A stretch of 64,000 bases of DNA from Streptomyces sp. NRRL F-6676 (GTDB lineage Bacteria; Actinomycetota; Actinomycetes; Streptomycetales; Streptomycetaceae), in assembly GCF_000725625.1 (NCBI RefSeq), contig NZ_KL647083.1:300891-364890 (forward strand), in the 5' to 3' direction. Below are positions 16,595-24,880 of the stretch, one piece after another. The number at the start of each line of letters is the position of its first letter. Positions within the stretch are counted from its first letter, which is position 1. The notes under the pieces were generated by a model. That model saw only the letters and a program-made list of their open reading frames with translations, was not told the origin of the DNA and did not search any database. Both the position numbers and the translations under genes were made by a program.

Positions 16595-17956
16595 TCAGCC
16601 GGCCGCGCCCGTCCGGACCGTGACTCCTACCTCCGTCTCGCGGTGCGGCTCGACCCGCGGCTTGACGCCGACGGACGCCTCGTCGCCCCACACCAGCGTC
16701 AGCCGCTCGCCGTCCACGGCGACTTCGGCGTCGACGGTGGCCAGGGAGACCACGCGGCCGTGGTTGACGGTGAACATCGGGTCCATCGCGACCCCGACGT
16801 CGGCGCCGTCGTGCAGCACCCGGTCGTAGTGGAGGATCGAGTAGCCGCCGGTCGGCAGGGCGAGGTACTTGGCCCCCCGGCCACCGCCGAACAGGCTGCT
16901 GGTGAGCACGCGGCCGGTGTCGGCCTCGTCCCAGTCGAGCCACACCTTCCGGCGGCTCGGCCGGGCGGCGATCTCCTTCAGCGCGTCACGGCCGACGAAG
17001 TCGTGGTCGAAGCGGACCACACGCCCGTAACCGAGGTCGTAGGGGGTGAGGTAGTAGTCCTCGACCGAGTCCGACACGAAGCTGCCGGCGAGTGAGGCGT
17101 GCGCCTCGAAGCCGTGCTCCGGCAGGTACTCCCGATAGGGCTTCAGATCGTCGCCCGTGTAGATCGCGGGCAGGGGCCGGGCGATCCATCCGGACTCGTT
17201 GGACGTGGTGGGGTAGGACAGCGCGCCGCCCTGGACCATCCCGAACGGCGCTCCGGCCTCCAGCAGGGCGTCCTTGACGCGTGCGGAGTGCTGCCGCGGT
17301 CCGAAGATTTCCAGGCCCGTGTGCTCCTGGCCGGGCGTGCCGACCATGGTGTGGTTGAGCGCGCGGACCGGCACTCCGGCGATCTCGAACCCGCCGATGT
17401 GGAAGAACCTGATCCGGCCGAGCGTCCCGCCCGACGCGGCCTCGACGATCTCCAGGGCGGCCGGCCCCTGGACCTGGTAGCGGAACAGCAGGCGCTCGCC
17501 CGGGTTGACCGGGGCGGCGTCGTCCCGGGTCACCTCGACGTCGTAGTCACCGGTCTCGGCGTGGAACTGGACCCAGTTCGCCGCCACCGGTGCCCCGACC
17601 AGCGCGTACTCGTCCTCGTCGAGGCCGAAGAGGATGGCGTCGCCGATGAACCGGCCGCTCGGGCTCGCCGCGACGAACTGCTTGGCCCTGTTCCTGCCGA
17701 AGCCGGCGAAGGAGTTCACGCCGACCTCGGAGAACAGCCGCTTGGTGTCGGGGCCCCGGAAGTAGACGTCGCTCATGTGGAAGGACTGGTCGAACAGGAT
17801 CGCGGACTGCCGCCACACGCGCTGCTCGTCACGCCAGTTCGCGTACTCCGAGCGCGGGATCGGGAACGGGTAGGGGCCGCGGGGGTCGGAACGCAACATC
17901 CTGGCCGGGTTGCCACCGCTGCGGTCGATGGCCTGCTGGAGGCTGAGGGTGCTCAT
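16595..17956 (-). CDS. Tetrahydrofolate-dependent aromatic O-demethylase, LigM/DesA-like (copy 1)
   Basis: A 453-residue protein of the GcvT/aminomethyltransferase fold. Features shared with the second copy in this window are NWRDEQRVWRQSAILFDQ near residue 40-60, GVNSFAGF, and TPYDLGYGRVVRFDHDFVGR near 315-335. Known relatives LigM and DesA move the methyl of vanillate, 3-O-methylgallate or syringate to tetrahydrofolate. Assignment to this subgroup rests on those motifs and on folate genes for MetF-like, PurU, FolP and FolD proteins within 7 kb. The exact aromatic substrate is unknown. It heads the minus-strand catabolic operon, and AAAGGGA precedes the ATG at 17956. Confidence 0.82.
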   Translation of the reverse strand: MSTLSLQQAIDRSGGNPARMLRSDPRGPYPFPIPRSEYANWRDEQRVWRQSAILFDQSFHMSDVYFRGPDTKRLFSEVGVNSFAGFGRNRAKQFVAASPSGRFIGDAILFGLDEDEYALVGAPVAANWVQFHAETGDYDVEVTRDDAAPVNPGERLLFRYQVQGPAALEIVEAASGGTLGRIRFFHIGGFEIAGVPVRALNHTMVGTPGQEHTGLEIFGPRQHSARVKDALLEAGAPFGMVQGGALSYPTTSNESGWIARPLPAIYTGDDLKPYREYLPEHGFEAHASLAGSFVSDSVEDYYLTPYDLGYGRVVRFDHDFVGRDALKEIAARPSRRKVWLDWDEADTGRVLTSSLFGGGRGAKYLALPTGGYSILHYDRVLHDGADVGVAMDPMFTVNHGRVVSLATVDAEVAVDGERLTLVWGDEASVGVKPRVEPHRETEVGVTVRTGAAG

Positions 17957-18287
17957 GGACGTGGTCCCTTTCTCCGGCACGGCCGTGGGACCGGCGGGGC
18001 CGGCAACACTCGTCGGGCGGTCGCTCACCTGACGGTCGAATCTACGAGCGCTCCGGCGGGCGGGACAGCCACGAAGCGAAGCGACGGCATGCGGAAGACG
18101 AAGCCGCCGCGCCCCGCGGAAACCCCGTCCCGGCCCGTCCGACGGCGGTTTCGCGGGCCGGCGCCGACTGCTTCGCCTGGTGGCTCGCGGGCGCCTTCCG
18201 GCCTGCCTAGCGTTCCCAGTCATGTCACGTCCACGGCCCCCGCGCACGCGGCGCCGGGGGCCACTTCCGGACTGAGAGGACCGCCCG
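17957..18287. other. Divergent intergenic region between O-demethylase 1 and the metF-like operon
   Basis: This 331-base gap must hold promoters for both directions. I see several GAAGCGAAGCG and GCTTCGC strings that are partly complementary (around 18073-18085 and 18168-18176) and a TAGCGT resembling a -10 box near 18210. No convincing -35 partner or perfect palindrome was found. No small ORF with a ribosome binding site stands out. The AraC-type activator encoded at 11.6-12.7 kb is the most likely ligand. Confidence 0.5.
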
Positions 18288-19190
18288 ATGACCACCGAAC
18301 AACGTGCCGACTCACCCGGTGCCGAGCAGCGTGCCGCCTCACCCGCCGCCGCGCCGGACGCCGGGGCGCGGTTCCTCCGACTGCTCCACGACGCCACGGT
18401 GGAGATCGTTCCGCTGAAGGGCGCGCGGGAGCAGATCCTGGCGACGGACCAGGACGCCACCGTCGCCGTCACCTGCTCCCCCAGGTTCGGGCTGGAACGC
18501 ACGCTGGAACACTGCGCGGTGGCGGCCGGCGCGGGACGGCGGGTCGTCCCCCACCTCGCCGCCCGCATGGTGGCCGACCGCCCGGCGCTGCGCGACTTCG
18601 TGCGGCGCGTCGCGGACCTGGGCGTCACCGACCTCTACGTGATCGGCGGCGACGCGGCGACCCCCCTCGGCCGCTACCGCGACTCCGCCGAGCTGCTCGA
18701 CGATCTGTCGTCCATGGAGCACCCGTTCACCCGGATCGGCGTCGGCTGCTATCCCGAGGGCCACCCGCACATCGACGACGACCGCCTGTGGGAGGCCCTG
18801 CTGCGCAAGCAGGACACGGCCACGTACATGGTCAGCCAGCTGTGCTTCGACGCCGTGACACTCACGTCGTGGCTCGCCCGGGCCCGCGCGCGGGGTGTCG
18901 CGCTGCCGCTTCGGGTCGGCATCGCCGGGCCGCTGAAGCTCGCCCGGCTGACCGAGCTGTCGCTGCGCATCGGGGTCGGCCAGTCGCTGCGCTTCCTGAC
19001 CAAGCAGCGCGGGCTGATCGGCAACGTCCTCATGGGACGCACCTACGACCCGGCCCCCCTCGTACGGGCGGTGCTCGCCGCCGAACCGGCGACGCCGGAG
19101 GCCGGCATCGAGGGACTGCATGTGTTCACGTTCAACCAGATGCCCGGCTTCCAGTCCTGGCTCCGGGCGCAGAGCGGGGCGACGGCATGA
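18288..19190 (+). CDS. metF: Methylenetetrahydrofolate reductase-like protein
   Basis: A 300-residue flavoprotein-type TIM barrel of the MetF family, expected here to run in the oxidative direction, methyl-THF to methylene-THF. Seen are AVTCSPRFGLERTLEHC on the early strands, DLYVIGGDAATPLGRY in place of the usual LRGD loop, GVGCYPEGHPHIDD, and QLCFDAVTLTSWLARAR. The divergence from canonical biosynthetic MetF resembles the versions that accompany THF-dependent demethylases, an assignment from memory of the family. It starts the plus-strand operon, and its TGA overlaps the purU ATG. Confidence 0.83.
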   Translation: MTTEQRADSPGAEQRAASPAAAPDAGARFLRLLHDATVEIVPLKGAREQILATDQDATVAVTCSPRFGLERTLEHCAVAAGAGRRVVPHLAARMVADRPALRDFVRRVADLGVTDLYVIGGDAATPLGRYRDSAELLDDLSSMEHPFTRIGVGCYPEGHPHIDDDRLWEALLRKQDTATYMVSQLCFDAVTLTSWLARARARGVALPLRVGIAGPLKLARLTELSLRIGVGQSLRFLTKQRGLIGNVLMGRTYDPAPLVRAVLAAEPATPEAGIEGLHVFTFNQMPGFQSWLRAQSGATA

Positions 19191-20041
19191 GCGAGGTCGT
19201 CCTCACGTGCTCCTGCCCGGACCGTCCCGGGATCGTCCGGGACGTCTCGGCCTTCCTGACCGGTCACGGCCTCGACATCGCCGAGAGCCACCAGTTCGGC
19301 GACCGGGAGACCGGCCGCTTCTACCTGCGGGTCGCCGCCCGTCGCCCGGCCGGCGGCGCGCCGGACGTCGAGGCCCTGCGGGACGGCTTCACGCCTGTCG
19401 CGCGCGCACTCGGGATGGACTGGCGCCTGGTCGACGCCCGGCACCGGCCCCGAGTGCTGATCATGGTGAGCAGGGCGGGGCACTGCCTCAACGACCTCCT
19501 CCACCGGGTGCGCACGGGGCAACTGCGCGCGGACGTGGTCGCGGTCGTCTCCAACCACACCGACTGCGCGGGGCTCGTCGAGCCGACGGGCATCCCCTTC
19601 GTGCATCTGCCGGTCGACGCCGGTTCCAAGGCCGGCGCCGAGGAGAAACTGCTGCGGCTCGTCGAGCAGGAGCGGGTCGAGCTGGTGGTGCTCGCCCGCT
19701 ACATGCAGATCCTCTCCCCCGCGCTGTGCGACCGGCTCCAGGGGCGGGTGATCAACATCCACCACTCGCTGCTTCCCAGTTTCAAGGGCGCACGGCCCTA
19801 TCACCAGGCGCACGACCGGGGCGTGAAACTGGTGGGAGCCACCGCCCACTACGCCACTTCGGACCTCGACGAGGGCCCGATCATCGAGCAGACCGTGCAG
19901 CGGGTCGACCACACGATGGACGCGGCGGCGATCGCCGCACTCGGCCGCGACACCGAGTGCCTCGCACTGGCCCGCGCCGTGCGCCACCACCTGGAGAACC
20001 GGGTCGTGGTCGACGGGCGCAGAACGGTCGTCCTGGCATGA
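19187..20041 (+). CDS. purU: Formyltetrahydrofolate deformylase
   Basis: A 284-residue cytoplasmic enzyme that hydrolyses 10-formyl-THF to formate and THF, the releasing step of one-carbon oxidation. An ACT domain occupies residues 1-75 (CPDRPGIVRDVSAFLTGHGL). The formyltransferase-like catalytic part has RVLIMVSRAGHCLNDLL, VINIHHSLLPSFKGARPYHQ with Asn and His, and the Asp in ATSDLDEGPIIEQ. Length and order are typical for PurU. It is coupled to the metF-like gene upstream (ATGA) and to folP downstream (ATGA), so it belongs to a dedicated set and is not a housekeeping copy by context. Confidence 0.95.
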   Translation: MSEVVLTCSCPDRPGIVRDVSAFLTGHGLDIAESHQFGDRETGRFYLRVAARRPAGGAPDVEALRDGFTPVARALGMDWRLVDARHRPRVLIMVSRAGHCLNDLLHRVRTGQLRADVVAVVSNHTDCAGLVEPTGIPFVHLPVDAGSKAGAEEKLLRLVEQERVELVVLARYMQILSPALCDRLQGRVINIHHSLLPSFKGARPYHQAHDRGVKLVGATAHYATSDLDEGPIIEQTVQRVDHTMDAAAIAALGRDTECLALARAVRHHLENRVVVDGRRTVVLA

Positions 20042-20892
20042 CCGGCCCTGTCCGGACGCCCGCCCCCGCGGGGACCGTCACCGCCGGGGGACCCGCGCGG
20101 CCCCTGGTCATGGGTGTCCTCAACGTGACCCCGGACTCCTTCTCCGACGGCGGGGCCCACCGCACCGCCGCGGACGCGGTGCGGCACGGCCGGGCGCTGG
20201 CCGCGGCCGGGGCGGACTGGGTCGACGTCGGCGGCGAGTCGACCCGCCCCGGCGCCCGGCGCCCCTCCCCCGCCACCGAGCTCGCACGCGTCCTGCCCGT
20301 CGTCCGGGAGCTGTCGCGGCTGGGCGTCGCCGTCTCCGTCGACACGATGCGGGCCGAGGTGGCGCGCCGGGCCGTCGACGCCGGGGCCGGCATGGTCAAC
20401 GACGTCAGCGGCGGGCTCGCCGATCCCGCGATGTTCTCCGTGGTGGCCGGGCTCGGCGTTCCGTACGTCCTGACCCACTGGCGGTCCGGCGCGGTCCAGG
20501 AGCACCGGCGGGAGACGTACGCCGACGTGGTCCGGGAGGTCACGGCCGAGCTGCGGGACCGGGTGCGCGGCGCGCTCGACGCCGGGATCGACGAGCACCG
20601 CCTCGTCGTCGATCCCGGCATCGGCTTCTCCAAGGGCACGGCCCAGTCGTGGAGCCTGCTGCGCGGTATCGAGGCGGTCCGCGCTCTGGGGCGCCCGGTG
20701 CTGGTGGGCGTCAGCCGGAAGCGGCTGCTCACCGACGTCTGCGGCCGGGAGGCTGGCCCGGCGGACCGCGATCTGGCCACCGCCGTGGTCGGCGCGCTGC
20801 TCGCGGCGCGCGGCGCCGACCTGCTGCGGGTGCACGACGTGGCCGGGACGGTGGTGGCGCTGCGGGTCGAGCAGCGGCTGCGTGGCGGGTGA
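20038..20892 (+). CDS. folP: Dihydropteroate synthase
   Basis: A 284-residue TIM-barrel enzyme joining p-aminobenzoate to the pterin pyrophosphate in folate synthesis. All loops are present: VMGVLNVTPDSFSDGG, DVGGESTRPGA, SVDTMRAEVA, MVNDVSGG, VVDPGIGFSKG and VGVSRKR. It is coupled by ATGA to purU in the demethylation island and not set beside other folate genes (folE, folB, folK). It is therefore probably a second copy that raises the folate pool when demethylases are induced; a copy elsewhere on the chromosome is expected but cannot be seen here. A strong hairpin follows 38 bases after the stop. Confidence 0.95.
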   Translation: MTGPVRTPAPAGTVTAGGPARPLVMGVLNVTPDSFSDGGAHRTAADAVRHGRALAAAGADWVDVGGESTRPGARRPSPATELARVLPVVRELSRLGVAVSVDTMRAEVARRAVDAGAGMVNDVSGGLADPAMFSVVAGLGVPYVLTHWRSGAVQEHRRETYADVVREVTAELRDRVRGALDAGIDEHRLVVDPGIGFSKGTAQSWSLLRGIEAVRALGRPVLVGVSRKRLLTDVCGREAGPADRDLATAVVGALLAARGADLLRVHDVAGTVVALRVEQRLRGG

Positions 20893-20929
20893 GACCGTGC
20901 CGCGGCCGGCGCGCCGGCAGCGGGGGGAT

Positions 20930-20963
20930 GGGGGTGGGCGAGCGTGGTCACTCGCCCACCCCC
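20930..20963. terminator. Hairpin terminator between convergent folP and amidohydrolase genes
   Basis: Arms GGGGGTGGGCGAG (20930-20942) and CTCGCCCACCCCC (20951-20963) are perfectly complementary around an 8-base loop. It lies between two converging stop codons, so it can serve both operons. There is no U-tract, as is common in Streptomyces. Confidence 0.8.
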
Positions 20964-20991
20964 CGCTGTCCTCGGGAGACCGGCCGGCGCG

Positions 20992-21957
20992 TCAGCGGGT
21001 CACCGGGGCGGCCAGCAGGGCCGCCGCGTTCGTGCTGGTCAGGTCCCGCCAGGGACCGTGGACCCCCGCCCGCCATCCGGTGTCCAGGGCGGCGACCTGG
21101 GCGGCGACCAGGCGCGGGGGCGTCCAGCAGTAGTCGCTGCCGTAGAGCAGCCGCTCGGTGCCGACCTGGGCGATGAGGGCCTCGGCGTGCACCGGCAGCG
21201 GGGTTCCGGCCAGGTCGAACCAGAGCCGTCCGAGCCCCTCGTCGATGGCCTCACTCTCCCGCGCCGAGGACGCCAGGGAGGCGAACAGCCGCAGCCGGTC
21301 CGCGAGCAGCGGCAGGGACGCGCCGCAGTGCGGCACGATGATCCGCAGCCCGGTACGGCGGGCCGCCTCACCGCTGACGAGCAGCGCGGACAGCACCCGG
21401 GTGGTGTCGGCGAAGAACTCCACCATCGGGCGGGGGAAGCCCAGCGCGGTCGACTCCCAGCCGGGCGGCGAGGTCGGGTGCACGAACAGGACGGCGCCCC
21501 GCCGGTCCAGCTCGTCGAGGTACGGCGCGACGAGGGGGTCGCTGAGGTAGGTCCCGCCGGCGTTGGTCATCGCCACGGTGCCGGCGGCGCCGAGTTCGTC
21601 GAGTGCGCGGGCGGCCTCCGCGACGGCCTCGTCGACGGCCGGCAGCGGGACCGAGGCGAAGAACCGGAAGCGGTCGGGGCGCGTGGCGACCAGCTCGGCC
21701 GCGTAGTCGTTCAGACGGCGGCACAGCGCGACCGACGCCGCCCGGTCGCCGAACCAGACCCCCGGCGAGGAGACCGAGAGGATCGACTGCTCGATGCCGT
21801 GCGCGTCCATCAGCCGGAGGTGCTCCTCCGGACTCCACGACGGCCAGGAGGGCATCCCGTCGGGACGGTGCCGTCCCCCGGCCACGGCCGCCTCCACGTA
21901 CCACGGGGTCAGGAAGTGCGCGTGCACGTCGACGAGGGGTTCCGCGCCTTGCTCCAT
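20992..21957 (-). CDS. Amidohydrolase-family (ACMSD-like) decarboxylase or hydratase
   Basis: A 321-residue metal-dependent TIM barrel. Metal ligands are His12 and His14 in VDVHAHF, a His in LFVHPTSPPG, a His in IIVPHCGAS, and the Asp in LLYGSDYCW. This pattern fits the aminocarboxymuconate-semialdehyde decarboxylase group, which also holds resorcylate and 5-carboxyvanillate decarboxylases and the LigJ hydratase of gallate breakdown. In this island it could decarboxylate an aromatic acid or act on a ring-cleaved product. The ATG at 21957 has GGAGGAG seven bases upstream. It is alone on the minus strand, divergent from the second O-demethylase. Confidence 0.87.
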   Translation of the reverse strand: MEQGAEPLVDVHAHFLTPWYVEAAVAGGRHRPDGMPSWPSWSPEEHLRLMDAHGIEQSILSVSSPGVWFGDRAASVALCRRLNDYAAELVATRPDRFRFFASVPLPAVDEAVAEAARALDELGAAGTVAMTNAGGTYLSDPLVAPYLDELDRRGAVLFVHPTSPPGWESTALGFPRPMVEFFADTTRVLSALLVSGEAARRTGLRIIVPHCGASLPLLADRLRLFASLASSARESEAIDEGLGRLWFDLAGTPLPVHAEALIAQVGTERLLYGSDYCWTPPRLVAAQVAALDTGWRAGVHGPWRDLTSTNAAALLAAPVTR

Positions 21958-22417
21958 TTTCGTTCTCCTCCGGGAAATGAGGTCCTGGTGCCCTCCGGAC
22001 GCGGGTTCACCGCCGCCGGACGGGAGCACCGGTTGTCGAGAGGGTGCGGCGGGGGCGCCCGCCGCACCGCCATGCTCGCGCAGCACGGGAACACCACGGT
22101 TCCGAAAGCGTCTTTCGGCTGCGGCCGCTTCGCAACCTGGCCGCCGGCCCGCCGTCCGCGCCCGGGACCGGTCCGCCGTCCGCGCCCGGGCCGCGGCCGC
22201 TCCCGGTCGGCCCGCGCCCGCTCCCGGCCGGTCCGGGGCCGGTCCCGGGACGTCCCGAGGGGCGAGGGGCGAAGGGCCGACGGCCGAAACCCGCACCGCC
22301 GTTGAACGCCGCGCAGAGGGTGCCAGCATGAGAGGGGCGAGTGCCACCGCCCCGGCCGCGAGCACTCGCCGATCCGCCGGCCGCGGCCGACTCCTCCACC
22401 AGGAAGGCTCCGAAGGC
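21958..22417. other. Divergent intergenic region with GC-rich imperfect repeats
   Basis: A 460-base gap. It holds the 17-bp palindrome described separately, then around 22148-22260 imperfect tandem copies of CCGCCGTCCGCGCCCGGG and CGCTCCCGG-type units. From 22328 an in-frame ATG with AGAGGG upstream could extend the second O-demethylase by 30 residues (MRGASATAPAAS start), but that stretch is low-complexity and lacks a counterpart in copy 1. I see no separate gene. Confidence 0.6.
22102..22118. promoter_or_regulatory. Perfect palindrome CCGAAAG-CGT-CTTTCGG
   Basis: Seven-base arms around CGT, located in the divergent promoter region of the amidohydrolase and the second O-demethylase. It is AT-richer than its surroundings, which is typical of an operator. 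I did not find the same string upstream of the first demethylase. The binding protein is unknown; no regulator gene is adjacent. Confidence 0.5.
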
Positions 22418-23842
22418 ATGTCCGCACACACCCCGGTACGGTCCCTGCAAGACCTCGTGGACGCTCACCCCGACCTCGTCGACTACTTCTACAACGACAG
22501 TCCGGGACTGCACATCCGCACCCGTACCGACCGCTTCCCGATCCCGCCGGAGTTCTCCAACTGGCGTGACGAGCAGCGCGCCTGGCGTGAGTCGGCCGTC
22601 CTGTTCGACCAGACCCACCACATGCCCGAGCTGTTCGTGACCGGCCGCGACGCCCGGGCCATGCTCAACCGGATCGGCGTCAACAGCTTCGCCAACCTCG
22701 CTCCCGGCGTGGCGAAGCAGTTCATCGGCTGCACCCCGCAGGGGCACATGATCGGCGACTGCATCCTGTACGCCCACGGCCCGGACAGCTATGAGCTGGT
22801 CAGCGGGGCGCCGCTGCTGAACTGGGTGGAGTACCAGGCCGCCACGGGCGACTGGAACGTCAACCTGGTGCGGGACGACAACTCGGCCGAGAACCGCAGC
22901 GGCCGGCGCGCCCGCTTCCGCTACCAGCTCGACGGCCCGTCCGCCACGTCGATCCTCGAGAAGGCCGTCGGTGGCGCGCTGCCGGACGCCGGCCCGTTCC
23001 GCACCTTCGCCACACGCGTCGCCGGCGTCGACGTCCTCGTCCTGCGGCACGGCATGGCCGGGCGGCACAAGGCCTACGAGATCAGCGGCGAGTACGACGA
23101 CGAGGCCGCCGTGCGCGACGCCCTGCTGCGCGCCGGCGAGGAGTTCGGCCTGCGCCGCGGCGGGCTGAAGGCGTACTTCAGCACGAACTACGAGTCCGGC
23201 TGGATCGCCGCTCCCCTGCCCGCCGTCTACACCGCCGAGGAACTGCTGGACTACCGGCGGTGGCTGCCGGCCGACGGCTGGGAGGGGACCTGGCAGCTCG
23301 CCGGCAGCTTCCGCCCGGACCGCATCGAGGACTACTACACCACCCCCTACGACCTGGGCTACGGCAAGATCGTGAAGTTCGACCACGACTTCATCGGCCG
23401 GGAGGCGCTGACCCGGGTGGCGCAGGACCCGCCGCGTCGCCGCGTCACGCTGATGTGGCACACGGAGGACGTCCTGGCGGTGATCGGCTCGCTCTTCGGC
23501 GAGGGGACGCCGGGCAAGTTCCTCGACTTCCCGCTCGCGGACTACGGCCTGCTGGTGCAGCGCGACCGCGTCCTCGTGGACGGCCGGTCCGCGGGCCTGT
23601 CGACCTTCTGCGGGTACTCGGCGAACGAGCGGCGGTTCCTGTCCCTCGCGATGCTCGACGCCGCGCGGGCCGAACCGGGCACGGAGGTCGTCGTGGTGTG
23701 GGGCGAGCCGGACGGCGGTTCGCGCAAACCCCGGGTGGAGCGGCACCGGCAGATGGAGGTGCGGGCCACCGTCGCCCCGGCTCCGTTCGCCGGCTCCCCG
23801 GCGTCCACCGCCGGTGCCGGCGCCGCCGCGTCGAGGCGATGA
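22418..23842 (+). CDS. Tetrahydrofolate-dependent aromatic O-demethylase, LigM/DesA-like (copy 2)
   Basis: A 474-residue paralogue of the 453-residue protein at 16.6-18.0 kb. Shared blocks are NWRDEQRAWRESAVLFDQ, GVNSFANL, SGWIAAPLPAVYTAEEL, and TPYDLGYGKIVKFDHDFIGR. Differences are clear throughout, so the two probably take different methoxylated substrates or positions (for example the first and second methyl of a syringyl unit; this is inference). AGGAAGG lies 10 bases before the ATG at 22418. The stop is one base from the folD start, directly tying the methyl acceptor reaction to C1 oxidation. The C-terminal tail after residue 455 is low-complexity Ala/Gly. Confidence 0.82.
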   Translation: MSAHTPVRSLQDLVDAHPDLVDYFYNDSPGLHIRTRTDRFPIPPEFSNWRDEQRAWRESAVLFDQTHHMPELFVTGRDARAMLNRIGVNSFANLAPGVAKQFIGCTPQGHMIGDCILYAHGPDSYELVSGAPLLNWVEYQAATGDWNVNLVRDDNSAENRSGRRARFRYQLDGPSATSILEKAVGGALPDAGPFRTFATRVAGVDVLVLRHGMAGRHKAYEISGEYDDEAAVRDALLRAGEEFGLRRGGLKAYFSTNYESGWIAAPLPAVYTAEELLDYRRWLPADGWEGTWQLAGSFRPDRIEDYYTTPYDLGYGKIVKFDHDFIGREALTRVAQDPPRRRVTLMWHTEDVLAVIGSLFGEGTPGKFLDFPLADYGLLVQRDRVLVDGRSAGLSTFCGYSANERRFLSLAMLDAARAEPGTEVVVVWGEPDGGSRKPRVERHRQMEVRATVAPAPFAGSPASTAGAGAAASRR

Positions 23843-23843
23843 C

Positions 23844-24743
23844 ATGGTCGCCCACGTGATCGACGGCAACGCCGTGGCGCGTCGGATCCGGGAGGAACTG
23901 GCCGAGCGGGTACGGCGCCTGAAGGAGCGTTCCGGCGTGGTGCCCGGGCTCGCGGTCCTGCTGGTGGGCGACGATCCCGCGTCGCACGTCTACGTCCGCA
24001 ACAAGCAGCGGGCCTGCGCCCAGGTGGGGATCTCCTCGTTCCGGCAGGACCTCCCGGACACCGTCCCCACGGCGGAACTGGTGGAGGTCATCCACACGCT
24101 CAACGACCGCGCCGACGTCGACGGCATCCTCGTACAGCTCCCGCTGCCCCCGCGGGTGGAGCTGCGGCAGGTGCTGGAGAGCATCGAGGTGACCAAGGAC
24201 GTCGACGGCTTCCATCTGTACAACGTCGGCGCTCTCGCCGTGGGGCACCCCGTCTTCCCCCCGTGCACGCCGTACGGTGTGCTCGAACTGCTGGCCGAGG
24301 AGGGCATCGAGATCGCGGGCCGGAACGCGGTCGTCGTCGGCGCCAGCAACATCGTGGGCAAGCCGCTCGGCCTGATGCTGACGGACGGCGGCGCCACCGT
24401 CTCGCTCTGCCACGCCCGGACCCGCGACCTCGCGCAGTACACCCGCCTCGCGGACATCCTCGTCGTCGCCGCGGGTGTGCCCGGCCTCATCACGGCGGAC
24501 ATGGTGCGAAGCGGCGCGGTCGTCATCGACGTCGGCATCAACCGGGTGCCCGGCGGCAGCCGGATCGTCGGCGACGTCGATTTCGCCGGAGTCCGGCAGA
24601 AGGCGTCGTACCTCACGCCGGTTCCGGGCGGCGTCGGCCCCATGACGGTCAGCATGCTGCTGAAGAACACCGTCACCTCCGCGGAGCGGAGCCGCCTTCC
24701 GGCAGCACCGCCGTCCGGGGCCGGGCAGAGCGCGCCGGTCTGA
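23844..24743 (+). CDS. folD: Methylenetetrahydrofolate dehydrogenase / methenyltetrahydrofolate cyclohydrolase
   Basis: A 299-residue bifunctional enzyme that converts methylene-THF to 10-formyl-THF with NADP. Motifs: VGDDPASHVYVRNKQRAC with the catalytic Lys in the YVRNK loop, QLPLPPRV, KDVDGFH, PCTPYGVLELL, GASNIVGKPLG, and TPVPGGVGPMT. Length is normal apart from a short Ala/Pro tail. It follows the second O-demethylase by one base, so it completes the series methyl-THF (MetF-like), methylene-THF (FolD), formyl-THF (PurU), formate. A tandem 18-bp repeat starts right after its stop. Confidence 0.95.
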   Translation: MVAHVIDGNAVARRIREELAERVRRLKERSGVVPGLAVLLVGDDPASHVYVRNKQRACAQVGISSFRQDLPDTVPTAELVEVIHTLNDRADVDGILVQLPLPPRVELRQVLESIEVTKDVDGFHLYNVGALAVGHPVFPPCTPYGVLELLAEEGIEIAGRNAVVVGASNIVGKPLGLMLTDGGATVSLCHARTRDLAQYTRLADILVVAAGVPGLITADMVRSGAVVIDVGINRVPGGSRIVGDVDFAGVRQKASYLTPVPGGVGPMTVSMLLKNTVTSAERSRLPAAPPSGAGQSAPV

Positions 24744-24815
24744 CCCGCGCGCATGCCCGTGCCCGCCCGCATGCCCGTGCCCGCGCGCCTGCCCGTGCCC
24801 GCCCGCGTGCGCGCT
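24744..24815. repeat. 18-bp imperfect tandem repeat, four copies, after folD stop
   Basis: Units of the form CCCGCSCGCMTGCCCGTG occupy 24744-24761, 24762-24779, 24780-24797 and, more degenerate, 24798-24815. The array begins at the first base after the folD TGA. It has no clear hairpin, so a role in termination is uncertain. Confidence 0.85.
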
Positions 24816-24880
24816 CCGGCCCCGGGTGTGCCCGTGTGTCCACCCGCTCTCCGCCCGCCCCGGTGGAAGAATCACCGCTC

